DNA from: Gemmata sp.
Lineage (GTDB): Bacteria; Planctomycetota; Planctomycetia; Gemmatales; Gemmataceae
Reading direction: 5' to 3'
Length of the DNA stretch: 64,000 nucleotides
NCBI GenBank assembly: GCA_025055115.1
Contig: JANWYJ010000064.1
Coordinates: 1 to 64,000 of the forward strand
Position 1 is the stretch's first letter. Every line of letters begins with the position of its first letter. Both the position numbers and the translations under genes were made by a program. Below the pieces are notes generated by a model, which saw nothing but the letters and a program-made list of their open reading frames with translations, was not told the origin of the DNA and did no database searches. This document shows, piece by piece, positions 1 through 9,789 of this stretch.

Positions 1-33
1 AGCCAATAGAATTTTCCGAAAAAATGGAATTTG

Positions 34-1281
34 TCAGAATTGCAGGTTCATACCCTGGAGACGGGCGACGGTTTCGGCCATCAGTGCGTCTTCTTCCGCT
101 TCGTTTTGGGCCATGTAGGTGACCGAGAAGCGGAGATACGGCCCCGCGTCGTCCCACGGCACGCAACAGACGCTCTGTTCGTGGATCAGGTACTGCGAGG
201 CTTCTTCCGCGGTGGCGAAGGTGCGGTTACCAGCGGCTTTGGGGGCTTTTGTGTAGAGGAAATACGTTCCTCCCGGCATCTCGCACTGGAAACCGACCTG
301 TTTCAGCGCCGCTACCAGCTTCGCCAGTCGCCGCTGGTACTTGGCGCGAATGCGCTGCGGAATCTCGGGGGTTCGCAATGCCAGCGCCGCGGCGTGCTGA
401 ATGGCCATGAACTGACCGGAATCGCTATTGTCTTTCACGTCGGCGTAGGCTTGCACGATCTTCGGATGGCCGCAGACAAAACCGAGTCGCCAACCGATCA
501 TGTCGAAACCTTTGGACATTGAATGCACTTCGACGCCCACGTCTTTGGCTCCATCCACTTGCAAGAAACTGAGCGGTTCGCCGTTGTAGGTCAGCAGAAT
601 GTGAGCTGCATCTTGGACGATGATGATGCGGTTGGTATGAGCGAATTCGACAACGCGCTTGTAGAAATCTTTGGTAGCAACCGCGCCGGTGGGGGAGTTG
701 GGGTAATTGAGGACCATCATTTTGGCCCGTTGCCGCACTTCCGCCGGAATGGCATCAAGATCGGGGAAAAAGCCGTTCTTCTCCAGAAGGGGCAGCTTGA
801 CGACTTCGCCGCCCAGATAGCGGGTCCAGGTGCCGGCTACCGGATAGCCGGGTACCGTCATCAGTGTGATGTCGCCGGGGTTAATGAACACCGCCGGCAG
901 CATCGCGTAGGCTGGTTTGCTGCCGATGCAGTGGCAGATTTCCGTCACTGGGTCGAGCCGGACACCGAACTGCCGTTGCATGAACTCGGCGGCGGCATCT
1001 TTGTAGTTCTGAATTCCGTTGTCGGCATAGCCGCGGTTTTCGATTTTGTTGGCTTCGCGAGCCAGCGCTTGGCGGATGCGCTCGTCGGCCATGTCGTCGT
1101 TTTCCCCGATGCCGAAGTCGAGGAGTTTGCGTTCGGGGTGTTCAGCCAGTGCTTTCCGCTTGGCGCGTTTGATCTTTTCGAACTTGTAAATCTCCGTTCC
1201 TTTGCCGTAGTTGGCGCCGCCGATGCGATCCGCAAACAGCGATTGGAACCAAGGATCAGCGGGGGGGGCAGAGTCGGCCAT
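34..1281 (-). CDS. dapL: LL-diaminopimelate aminotransferase-like (class I/II aminotransferase)
   Basis: PLP aminotransferase motifs (NYPNSPTGA, HSMSKGFDMIGWRLGF); start set at MADSAPP (cat at 1279-1281) rather than the longer ORF start. Confidence 0.85.
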   Translation of the reverse strand: MADSAPPADPWFQSLFADRIGGANYGKGTEIYKFEKIKRAKRKALAEHPERKLLDFGIGENDDMADERIRQALAREANKIENRGYADNGIQNYKDAAAEFMQRQFGVRLDPVTEICHCIGSKPAYAMLPAVFINPGDITLMTVPGYPVAGTWTRYLGGEVVKLPLLEKNGFFPDLDAIPAEVRQRAKMMVLNYPNSPTGAVATKDFYKRVVEFAHTNRIIIVQDAAHILLTYNGEPLSFLQVDGAKDVGVEVHSMSKGFDMIGWRLGFVCGHPKIVQAYADVKDNSDSGQFMAIQHAAALALRTPEIPQRIRAKYQRRLAKLVAALKQVGFQCEMPGGTYFLYTKAPKAAGNRTFATAEEASQYLIHEQSVCCVPWDDAGPYLRFSVTYMAQNEAEEDALMAETVARLQGMNLQF

Positions 1282-2371
1282 GATGCGGAACTCCCAACAG
1301 TAGGAATGCCGATGTTTTAGCGAACCGGCCGGCAAAGCCCACCGGGGCGATGGACTCTCGGATGGTAGCCGTTTCACCGTGGTTGCCCGTGGCCGGAGCC
1401 GAGAGAAGGTCGTTGGTCGGCGAGCTGTTGACCTCATGGCCTGATCGTGAATGACTCGCTGCTGCGGAACCAAAGTGGGCATCCCAGGTGCCCAGGAGTT
1501 GACAGAGTTGGGCGGTGGTGAGCGCCTGGCCGTAGTACACGTCGAAGGAGGGGGCTTTTTGCCCGATGGCGTAGTTGGCGAGGTAACGGGTCAATGCCGT
1601 TGGTGACACACCGGTCAGCGCGCGGATGTCTGCAACGGTCCGGCCTTGGCGATGGAGCGCCAGGACGAGCTGCACCTTCCCCTTCGGAATGGTCGCCGGT
1701 TCGGTCAGATACCGATAGGGCCGCCCGATGAACTCCGGTGCCCAGGTCGTCATCCGTTGGAGCGATAATCCGACCCGCGCGGTGGTGTAGAGAGGGGCAG
1801 TGCGTGGAGATACCGCGGCCACGAGGTGGAGGGGGGAATGGCGGTCGGTGATGGTGTGTACACTGAGGTTGTGATCGAGTTTGGCGACACTTCCGGCCTG
1901 TGTTTGGGCCAACAGATGATCGACGACGAGGGATGGACCGGCAATCACAGTGCCCGCGGGGGTGACGAGGCTGCGGATTAGAAGGCCCAAGTACGCGGTA
2001 CCATCGCCCAAGGTCAGGTCCAGACCTTGGAAGGAGCCGCCGCGGTAACCGCCACGGCTACGGTGGAAATACCAGCGGCCGAATTCGCGCTGGCGCGGGT
2101 CGCAGTGCGTGAAAGGATCGGGATGGTGGGGGGCTGTATAGTACACCTCCACTTCGGCCAGACGATGGCGTTGACCGGCGACCATAAAATCGGTGCGGTT
2201 CAGCAGATGCTCGGCGAGAGCGGCCAACGCCGCGGCGAAATCCGTCTCAGCGCTCCAATGAACCGCCTGTTGAGCGATCGTCAGGAAGGACAAGTCTTGG
2301 CACGGCCAGCCTGCCGACTCATGGCATGTTGGCTCGTGCCGGTCGGTTTTCTGACAGCCTGAGGTAGTCAT
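1256..2371 (-). CDS. Conserved protein of unknown function; weak resemblance to 3-methyladenine-DNA-glycosylase-type fold, with C-terminal HTH-like segment
   Basis: Motifs HPDPFTHCDPRQREFGRWYFHR, RGGSFQGLDLTLGDG, GPSLVVDHLL; HTH-like RTVADIRALTGVSPTALTRYLANY; start MTTSG overlaps the upstream Hsp70 stop (TCAT on + strand). Confidence 0.55.
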   Translation of the reverse strand: MTTSGCQKTDRHEPTCHESAGWPCQDLSFLTIAQQAVHWSAETDFAAALAALAEHLLNRTDFMVAGQRHRLAEVEVYYTAPHHPDPFTHCDPRQREFGRWYFHRSRGGYRGGSFQGLDLTLGDGTAYLGLLIRSLVTPAGTVIAGPSLVVDHLLAQTQAGSVAKLDHNLSVHTITDRHSPLHLVAAVSPRTAPLYTTARVGLSLQRMTTWAPEFIGRPYRYLTEPATIPKGKVQLVLALHRQGRTVADIRALTGVSPTALTRYLANYAIGQKAPSFDVYYGQALTTAQLCQLLGTWDAHFGSAAASHSRSGHEVNSSPTNDLLSAPATGNHGETATIRESIAPVGFAGRFAKTSAFLLLGVPHHGRLCPPR

Positions 2372-3900
2372 TGCACGGAGAGCAAGCGCACCCATTGTGT
2401 GGCGTGGGCCAACTCCTCGTCGGACAAGCCACCGGGGCGGTGGATGGTGACGCTGGCCGCGCGGCCACTGGTTTGGTCGGTCGCCGTCACTTCGATGCGG
2501 CCATTCGCCGCGACACCGCAATGCACGCGCACCGGGGAACCTTTGGGCAACTGCGGTGGTAAGCCTTCAATCCAACATTCGCCGACCGCGATACAGGCTT
2601 CTGCGGGCAAGGCCTCACCTTGGAGAATCTGCACGCGCACGCGGGATTGGTTGTCGGTCACGGTGTAGTAGACCCGTTCGGCCACCGCGGGCAGGGGCGT
2701 GTTTTTGGGAATGAGTTTGTCGTTGATGCGTTCGTGACCGCGACGAACCGCCACACCGAGGCTGTGGGCGTTGACGTTGATCTCGATCACCTCGGCCAAC
2801 TGTGGTCCAATCGCCCGGCGCAGCTTCTCCGTGGGTGTGGTTTCAATGCGAATGCCGGCATGCAGGGCCGCCCCGCGGGCGACCACTTCGCTGACGGCCA
2901 GGCTATGGTCGGCGCGTCGCCCGGTCAGCTCGTAGAGCATGCGGGCGCAGGCGGGCATGTGTGTACTGCCGCCCACGAGTAACACTTTGCTGACGTCGTC
3001 CCATGTCAGTTGGGTTTGCTTGAGAAGTTGCTGCGTGGTGAGGCGGGTGCGGGTCATCAGGTCGCGGGTGATCGCTTCAAATTCGGGGCGGGGAATGGGG
3101 TAGGTGGATTTGCGCCCGGCATGGGCGACAGTCAGCGTGGCGTGTTCGAGTTTGCTGAGGGCGCGTTTTGTGCGTTCGGCGGCGGCGTACAGTCCGGCCA
3201 GGGATTGGGGGTCGAGGCGTGGATCCTCGCCGTATTCACGAAGGAATTTGTCCGCGCCCCAGTTCACCAGGCGTTCATCCCAATCGCGGCCCCCCAGGCG
3301 GACATCCCCTTCAATCGCCAACACCTGAAATCGCTGTGGACTGAGCTTCACCAGCGTGACGTCGAAAGTCCCGCCCCCCAGGTCGTACACCAGCACGGTT
3401 TCCGTCTGCGCGATGCGGTCGCCGCTTTGCAGGGCATACGCCAGTGCCGCCGCCGAGGGTTCATCGAGAATGTCGATGACGTTCAAACCGGCGATCCGGC
3501 CTGCGTCCATGGTGGCCTTCCGCCGCGTGTCGTCGAAGTAGGCCGGAACAGTGATCACACAACCATCAATGGGGCCGAGTTGGGCTTCCGCATCCTGCGC
3601 GAGTTTTTTGAGGATGATCGCCGAGAGGACCTCGGGCCGGAACGATCGACCCGCGATCGGGCGGCCATAGTCCGGCTGCCCCATCCGTCGCTTCACCAGC
3701 GTGGCGACTCGGTCGGGCTGTTCAAGTTCCAAATCGAGTGCGGCTTGCCCGACTACGGCCGAACCATCGGGAGCCAGATACACCGCGGAGGGAGTGAGGA
3801 TTTCACCATCGCGATTGGGGACGGTGAAGGGGCGGCCCCGGTCGTCCAACGCCGCCACAGCGCTGTAGGTTGTGCCCAAATCGATACCAATGATCGCCAT
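2368..3900 (-). CDS. Hsp70/DnaK family protein, short (510 aa)
   Basis: MAIIGIDLGTTYSAVA, VTVPAYFDDTRRKAT, ILDEPSAAALAYA, YDLGGGTFDVTLV. Confidence 0.9.
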   Translation of the reverse strand: MAIIGIDLGTTYSAVAALDDRGRPFTVPNRDGEILTPSAVYLAPDGSAVVGQAALDLELEQPDRVATLVKRRMGQPDYGRPIAGRSFRPEVLSAIILKKLAQDAEAQLGPIDGCVITVPAYFDDTRRKATMDAGRIAGLNVIDILDEPSAAALAYALQSGDRIAQTETVLVYDLGGGTFDVTLVKLSPQRFQVLAIEGDVRLGGRDWDERLVNWGADKFLREYGEDPRLDPQSLAGLYAAAERTKRALSKLEHATLTVAHAGRKSTYPIPRPEFEAITRDLMTRTRLTTQQLLKQTQLTWDDVSKVLLVGGSTHMPACARMLYELTGRRADHSLAVSEVVARGAALHAGIRIETTPTEKLRRAIGPQLAEVIEINVNAHSLGVAVRRGHERINDKLIPKNTPLPAVAERVYYTVTDNQSRVRVQILQGEALPAEACIAVGECWIEGLPPQLPKGSPVRVHCGVAANGRIEVTATDQTSGRAASVTIHRPGGLSDEELAHATQWVRLLSVQ

Positions 3901-3955
3901 AAGCCATTCGTGCTATGGGGAGAAGACCCGACCAAACCGCACCGCTTCTCTTAGT

Positions 3956-4055
3956 GATTGTACCGCGTCTACTGATTGTACCGCGTCCTGGTTGTACCGC
4001 GTCAGCCGATAGGCCAGCGTCCTGATTGTACCGCGTCAGCCGGTAGGCCAGCGCC
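3956..4055. repeat. 14-bp (g)attgtaccgcgtc repeats x4 in the divergent hsp70/arginase-like spacer
   Basis: 3956-3969, 3974-3987, 3990-4003 (ggttgtaccgcgtc), 4024-4037. Confidence 0.9.
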
Positions 4056-4124
4056 ACAATACGATAAGCTCGGTTCCTTCCCCGAGCAGAGTGGGTTCCA
4101 CGCGTCATTCCCGGAGGCGGCTGT

Positions 4125-4934
4125 ATGCGTGTCGTGGTCTTCCCTTTTGATCTCTTCGGCAGCGCCGGGACGGGGGCCGGGGCGAAACTTTTGGCCGACA
4201 CGATTCACGAAATCCTCGACGACACCGAGCAGGAAAGCCGCCCCTGCCGCGCTGAGGTCCTCCGGGGCCAAGTGCAGCTGAAGGAACTGGCCTTCGATAC
4301 GCCCGCGGCGGTCGCGCAGTGGCGGTTGCGGGGTCGTGCGGCTGCGCGGCAGGCTTTGCGCTGGGGCGAATTCGTGTTGTGGCTGGGGGGTAATCACCTG
4401 GCTGTACTCCCGCTTTTGGAAGAACTGGCCCCCGACACACTCGTCTTTCAATTCGACGCCCATCTCGACGTTTATCGCTTCCACGACACCATCGCGGAAC
4501 TCTCCCACGGCAACTACCTCCAACATTTCGATGGACCCCGGCCACGCCTGATCAACGTCGGCCATCGCGACTTGTTCCTCACCGCCGCGGAGATTCAGCA
4601 GACCTTTGAAGCGGTTTACCCCGCCTGGCAGGTGGCCTGCGATCCGCAGCGCGTCGCTGGCGAACTGCAAGCGAAAGCGCATGCGGCGACGCGTGTCTGG
4701 ATCGACCTCGACTGCGACGCTTTCGATCCCAGCGTGATGCCCGCGGTGGCCGAACCGCTGCCTTTCGGATTACTCGCACCGGTGTTTCTGACACTTTTTG
4801 AGGCCATCTGGAATGGCCCCGTGATCGGCCTTTCCATCAGCGAATTCGACCCCGGGCGAGATTGGCGCGACACTAGCCTCCAGCTGCTCGGCTGGCTGGT
4901 CGAATACACTCTCCTCAAAGCAGCCGAACGCTGA
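4125..4934 (+). CDS. Arginase/agmatinase-family (ureohydrolase-like) protein
   Basis: Ureohydrolase metal motif series: GGNH, FDAHLDVY, WIDLDCDAFDP. Confidence 0.7.
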   Translation: MRVVVFPFDLFGSAGTGAGAKLLADTIHEILDDTEQESRPCRAEVLRGQVQLKELAFDTPAAVAQWRLRGRAAARQALRWGEFVLWLGGNHLAVLPLLEELAPDTLVFQFDAHLDVYRFHDTIAELSHGNYLQHFDGPRPRLINVGHRDLFLTAAEIQQTFEAVYPAWQVACDPQRVAGELQAKAHAATRVWIDLDCDAFDPSVMPAVAEPLPFGLLAPVFLTLFEAIWNGPVIGLSISEFDPGRDWRDTSLQLLGWLVEYTLLKAAER

Positions 4935-5077
4935 TCGGCGGCAGCACCACGACGGCCCAGCGTGGGTTTCCACATTCCCATTAGCCGCTGCAGTGCAACT
5001 TTTGCCCCGGTTCGTTCGTCGGATAAGTGGAGACGCTAGACTCCGGTGACGAAAGGGAGCCGAGGGGAGGTGGAACC

Positions 5078-5635
5078 ATGCGCATCGCCGTTGCCCTGGC
5101 CGTGTTGTGGTTAGCCCCGGTCGGGGCGGCCGACAGCAACCGGCAATTGAAGGTCCTGAGCCATCGCGGCCTGCCGACCATTGAGAAAGTCGTTGTGTAT
5201 CAAACGAAAAACAACCAACGCGAAACGGTCGGTGAATTCACCCAATTCGCGCAACCATTACTGTTGATGGGGGAAGGACCATTCGAGGTGTGGGTGAAAC
5301 CGTCCGGTGGCATGGCGGTCCGAATCGCCGAGAAGCTGACGGTGGCTGCGGGGACCACGCACGAACTGAAACTGGGCGACCTGCTGGGAACGATTGAAGT
5401 CGTTGGCGACGACTTTCCGCGTGCCGAGCGGATCGTCATTACGGCCCTGCGCGATCCTGGCCCTGGCGAAAAAGGCCATGTGCCGCTTCAGAGTGCAACG
5501 GAATATCGCGTGCCGATGTGTGTTCCCCCCGGGATGTACGAAGTGTGGGTGGTGCCAGCCAATGGGGCCAAAGCGCAGCGGGTGGAAGACAACGTTCGCG
5601 TGCAGGCGGGGCGGAATGTCCGAGTCGGTGGCTGA
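5078..5635 (+). CDS. Secreted protein of unknown function
   Basis: Signal peptide MRIAVALAVLWLAPVGAADS; SD-like ggggaggtgg just upstream of ATG at 5078. Confidence 0.6.
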   Translation: MRIAVALAVLWLAPVGAADSNRQLKVLSHRGLPTIEKVVVYQTKNNQRETVGEFTQFAQPLLLMGEGPFEVWVKPSGGMAVRIAEKLTVAAGTTHELKLGDLLGTIEVVGDDFPRAERIVITALRDPGPGEKGHVPLQSATEYRVPMCVPPGMYEVWVVPANGAKAQRVEDNVRVQAGRNVRVGG

Positions 5636-5733
5636 GCTTGGCGCTGCTGGTCACACCGCACGAGGCCCTGCGGGTTCGCCGTCACGGGTTGGGTTGTGGT
5701 GTTCCGGTGGTTGGGCCACAACCTCCTGGGCGT

Positions 5734-8601
5734 TCAGCTGGCGGACAGGCGCAGCCCAATGGGCAGGCTTTCGCCGAACAGTTGGGATTGTTCGTCGCTG
5801 GCGGGGGCCACCACTTCTTCGACCATGCGTTTCCAGGCGCCGGGGCATGCGTGGCTACGCAAAACGCCCAACACGCGATAGCGTGTCGTATCGCTGACAT
5901 CGACCGCACGCCAGCCGCTGAGTCGCGCCAATTGTGACAGGCAAAACAACCAACCATTCTTTTCGCTCTCGTTGCCCGGTACAAACGGAAGCAGTTCCGC
6001 AATCCATTGTTCGACAATCTCGGGATGAACGACCGTGTTCAACGGCCCATACAGTTGCACGCGTGCGCCCAAGCGGGTGAGCGACCAGAACGCATAGGTC
6101 GGCACAGGAGATTGCTTGCAATCGCGCAGTACCGCGCTGCCCAGTGATTCTTTGGTTTTGGCATCGAGCCGTTCCAAACTGGCGGCGGCCCGCCACATCT
6201 CGGCGAATTCATTTGCGGCAGGCCGGGCGTATTGTTTCCCTTTCACGGGGAGAAGTGCGGGCTTGAGTCGTGTGAAGAGTTGTTGCTGCAATGCGGTGTT
6301 CAACCCGCCGCAGACCCGCCGCCACATGATCCAATAATCCGCTCCGCCTTCGGGTACAATCGGTCCTTTCTTAGTGGTGGTGGTGCTACTGGCGGCGGCG
6401 GTGATCAGCTTCCACAACGATTCGACGCGGTAACGATCGAGCGGATCACCAAAGCCCGGACGCAGGACAAACCCGGTGAGGTTGTACCATCGGGCCAGAT
6501 GCTGCGGGGATTGGCTGCGACCGCTGGCATTCTCTTCGAGAAACTCCCACAAGCGACGGCACAAACCGGTGGGCCAATCAGTTCGTGCTGCTTCCAGGAC
6601 GGCTTCGAGCCGTTTGGGCAGCTCGGCGGGGGTTGGTGGTGTTGCACCGGCAGGCCGTGGGGCGCTCGCGAAGACTTGCCGGATCAATTCCCCCGCTGCC
6701 TGCACTTTCTCTTCGGGGAAAACGTCGATCACGGTGGCTTTGTTCGGATCACTCTCCAGGTTTTCCTGGGTGGGTTCGCGCAGCACATCGCGAACGTTGA
6801 ATTCCAGCCGCCAACGGTTGCCTTCCTTCGCTTCGCAATACAGTTCGAGCGTTCCGATTTCCGTACACTTGGCGGCCAGTGTGACGGGAACATGCTTGAC
6901 CCCGGTACGTTTCCCACCGCGCAAGATCGTGTGCAAAGGCGGCAGGCGCAACAGCGATTGCTCCGGCAGCCGCAGCAGTTGCCCGGGTTTATCGTCGCCG
7001 CGGACCGTGGAGCTGTACAGCGGGAAAAGAACCGGCTGACCCAGGGCGAGTTGCAACACGGGTTCGGGCATGCGCACTTCATCACCCTCTTGCATGCGCC
7101 GCGGCACAACACACAACACCGGAAGGCTGTGGGCATGGCTGCCGCGTCCGGGGGTGTCGGTTTCGATCGCGATGTAGTAGGAGCGGGGAATTCCGCCCCC
7201 GATGCGTCGGCCGCCCGAGTGCTTCAACCACGCGAAGTAAGCGGCCCCCCACGATACGGCCAGATCGAGCGATGGACTGGTCAGAATCAATGGCTCCCAA
7301 CGCTTTGGGGGGGTGGTGAACCACGGACGCATCACGTCGATCACTCGTTGGCGTAGCACTTCGGGCTGAAAGACACCGCCGTTGAAGAGGATGGCATCGA
7401 TGGTATCGGAGCGTGGCGCAGCTGCCGATGGCGAATCGTTCTGAAAATCGTGCAGGTGCTGGCGCACGAATGCGGCCAGATGCTTCGTGATGGCCGGATC
7501 GGCCACATACGGCAAGCCCATCTCTTGCAGCCCCACGCGGGCAGTGCGGCTGGGTTCGGCATCACGGGGAACCAGTGGGAAAAAGCCTTCAAAAATCGTT
7601 TGCCGCACCTCGTCGGGTTTGAGGTTGACGGAGACCGTACCGCCGACCACCGCGCGGCCTTTGCCCATGACCGTGACCGGGTAACTCGGTGGCGGCGGGT
7701 TGGCCAAGAGGGCTTCCTTCGCGGCCCGACACGCTTGGACCAAAGCCCCGAACTGAGCAGCATCGAGCCGGCCACCGGGCAGTTTGGTTTCCACGGCCTT
7801 GGCCAAGGCGAGGTCCATATTGTCGCCACCCAGCAGCAGGTGATCGCCGACCGCATCGCGTAGGAACGTCAGTTCCCCTTGCTCTTCCCCAGCCCGAATG
7901 AGGCTGAAGTCGCTGGTTCCCCCACCGACATCAACAACCAAGCAGCGCATGCCGGGCCGGAGCTGCGCAGCCTCTTGCGGGGAGTGCGTGCCCAGCCACG
8001 CATAGAATGCGGCTTGCGGTTCTTCGAGCAGCGTGACGTTCTTCAAGCCGGCGAGTCGGGCGGCCTCCGCGGTCAGATTGCGAGCCACATCGTCGAACGA
8101 CGCCGGGACGGTGACGACCACTTCTTGCGTTTCGAGAAAATCGGTGGGTTGGCGTCCGGGGGCGTGATTCCACGCCTGGACAATGTGCTTGAGAAACTTG
8201 GCACTCACTTCCAACGGCGAAAGTCGTGGCACATCGGGCGGTGCCGACCACGGCAGAAGCGGCGCTGTACGGTCGACCCCGGGGTGGCACAGCCACGATT
8301 TGGCGCTGGATACTTGCCGGCCCGGTACTTTCGCCCCGTGGTTCCGGGCAAACAAGCCGACGGTGTCGGGCGGATTCTTCTCCCACGGCAAATCGATCGC
8401 CCCCGGCGGCAGATCATGCGGCCCCGGGATATACAGAAACGAAGGCAGTAAGTCGAGTTCTTGCACTTGCCCGGCGGCGACAACTTGCGGAATCTTGAAG
8501 GTATGCAGTTTCGGCCCACCGGCGCTGCGACTGGCGGTATCGACGTAAGCCACGGCGATGTTGGTGGTTCCGAGGTCAATTCCAACGAGGTAACGTGACA
8601 T
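5734..8601 (-). CDS. Large Hsp70-family protein (~955 aa) with long C-terminal extension
   Basis: MSRYLVGIDLGTTNIAVAYVD, VTVPASFDDVARNLTAEAARLAG, LLEEPQAAFYAWL, VVDVGGGTSDFSLI; extension of several hundred residues after the Hsp70 core. Confidence 0.85.
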   Translation of the reverse strand: MSRYLVGIDLGTTNIAVAYVDTASRSAGGPKLHTFKIPQVVAAGQVQELDLLPSFLYIPGPHDLPPGAIDLPWEKNPPDTVGLFARNHGAKVPGRQVSSAKSWLCHPGVDRTAPLLPWSAPPDVPRLSPLEVSAKFLKHIVQAWNHAPGRQPTDFLETQEVVVTVPASFDDVARNLTAEAARLAGLKNVTLLEEPQAAFYAWLGTHSPQEAAQLRPGMRCLVVDVGGGTSDFSLIRAGEEQGELTFLRDAVGDHLLLGGDNMDLALAKAVETKLPGGRLDAAQFGALVQACRAAKEALLANPPPPSYPVTVMGKGRAVVGGTVSVNLKPDEVRQTIFEGFFPLVPRDAEPSRTARVGLQEMGLPYVADPAITKHLAAFVRQHLHDFQNDSPSAAAPRSDTIDAILFNGGVFQPEVLRQRVIDVMRPWFTTPPKRWEPLILTSPSLDLAVSWGAAYFAWLKHSGGRRIGGGIPRSYYIAIETDTPGRGSHAHSLPVLCVVPRRMQEGDEVRMPEPVLQLALGQPVLFPLYSSTVRGDDKPGQLLRLPEQSLLRLPPLHTILRGGKRTGVKHVPVTLAAKCTEIGTLELYCEAKEGNRWRLEFNVRDVLREPTQENLESDPNKATVIDVFPEEKVQAAGELIRQVFASAPRPAGATPPTPAELPKRLEAVLEAARTDWPTGLCRRLWEFLEENASGRSQSPQHLARWYNLTGFVLRPGFGDPLDRYRVESLWKLITAAASSTTTTKKGPIVPEGGADYWIMWRRVCGGLNTALQQQLFTRLKPALLPVKGKQYARPAANEFAEMWRAAASLERLDAKTKESLGSAVLRDCKQSPVPTYAFWSLTRLGARVQLYGPLNTVVHPEIVEQWIAELLPFVPGNESEKNGWLFCLSQLARLSGWRAVDVSDTTRYRVLGVLRSHACPGAWKRMVEEVVAPASDEQSQLFGESLPIGLRLSAS

Positions 8602-8629
8602 TGGACTCACCGGTAGCGAGCGTGCGGGA

Positions 8630-9661
8630 ATGATCCCATCCACCATCTTAGGACTGGACATTGGCGGGGCGAACTTGAAGGCCGCCACGGTCAGCCGGCA
8701 GGCCCGTTCCGTGCCATTTCCCCTGTGGAAGCAACCCGAACAACTGCCCGCCGCATTGGCCCAACTGATCGCCTCGTTTCCCAGAGCCGAAACATTCGCC
8801 ATCACCATGACCGGTGAATTGTGCGACTGCTTCCTCACCAAACGGGACGGCGTGGCGACGATTCTCGCTGCGGTCGAAGCCGTGGCCGCAGGGCGGCCTG
8901 TGGGCGTCTGGAGTACGGATGGCCTGTTCCTTACTCCTGGCGCGGCCAAGCAGCAGCCCTGGAAGGTGGCAGCCGCCAACTGGCATGCCCTGGCGCGCTT
9001 CGTGGGGCGCTTCGCCCCGCACGCTGGCGGCTTGTTGCTTGACATCGGCAGTACCACCAGCGACATCATTCCCCTGCATCACGGCCTTCCTGCATCCTCG
9101 GGAACTACGGATTGGGAGCGGCTGCAGAGACGAGAATTGGTCTATGTGGGGGTCCGCCGCACGCCGATCTGTGCCATCTGGACCGACCACATCTGCGCCG
9201 AATTGTTTGCCACAACCCAGGATATTTACACGATCCTGGGGCTATTGCCGGAAGAACCCGACAATCGCGACACCGCCGATGGCCGCCCGCTGACCACCGC
9301 GTATGCCCTGGCGCGGCTGGCCCGCATGCTCGGTGCCGACCGGGAGCAACTGACCGACGAACACCTGCGGGATTTCGCTGTCCGTGTCCATACGCGCCTG
9401 CTTCATCAGCTGGTTGAAGCGGCCCGGCATGTCTACTACGATCCGCCAGGTAGGCCCGAGTTGAAGACGGTGATCATTGCTGGAGCTGGCGAATTCCTGG
9501 CACGCCGGGTGGTCGAGGAAGCTTTCCCAGCTGTGCCACCCGCGGCGATTGTTTCGCTCCAGCAGGAATGGGGGGCAACTGTGTCGGCCTGTGCCCCGGC
9601 GTATGCGGTCGCGGTCTTGGCTGCCGAACAGCACCGCGTCGCTGAGGCGACGGTCCGTTGA
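8630..9661 (+). CDS. Hydantoinase/oxoprolinase-like H4MPT-linked C1 pathway protein (MfnF-like)
   Basis: ILGLDIGGANLKAATV, GGLLLDIGSTTSDIIPL, YVGVRRTPICAI; matches the family containing archaeal MfnF as I recall it. Confidence 0.75.
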   Translation: MIPSTILGLDIGGANLKAATVSRQARSVPFPLWKQPEQLPAALAQLIASFPRAETFAITMTGELCDCFLTKRDGVATILAAVEAVAAGRPVGVWSTDGLFLTPGAAKQQPWKVAAANWHALARFVGRFAPHAGGLLLDIGSTTSDIIPLHHGLPASSGTTDWERLQRRELVYVGVRRTPICAIWTDHICAELFATTQDIYTILGLLPEEPDNRDTADGRPLTTAYALARLARMLGADREQLTDEHLRDFAVRVHTRLLHQLVEAARHVYYDPPGRPELKTVIIAGAGEFLARRVVEEAFPAVPPAAIVSLQQEWGATVSACAPAYAVAVLAAEQHRVAEATVR

Positions 9662-9780
9662 GTGATTCCCCGGGCTGATAGCGACAGTCGGCACGGGCGA
9701 CGACTCCATATGTTCCTGGTCCATATGTTCCTGGATTATTGTTCCGTTGAGTGATTCCCCGGGCTGATGGCGAAAGTCGG
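9655..9780 (+). repeat. 37-bp repeat covering the stop of the MfnF-like gene (offset 89) plus internal 15-bp tandem
   Basis: ccgttgagtgattccccgggctgat(a/g)gcga(c/a)agtcgg at 9655-9691 and 9744-9780; tccatatgttcctgg at 9705-9719/9720-9734. Confidence 0.95.
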
Positions 9781-9789
9781 TGACTGCTG

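Noticed and set aside
1282-1482. N-terminal extension of the DapL ORF (67 aa)
   Set aside because: Low-complexity Arg/Pro-rich, overlaps the coding end of the upstream gene; family N-terminus fits MADSAPP at 1281
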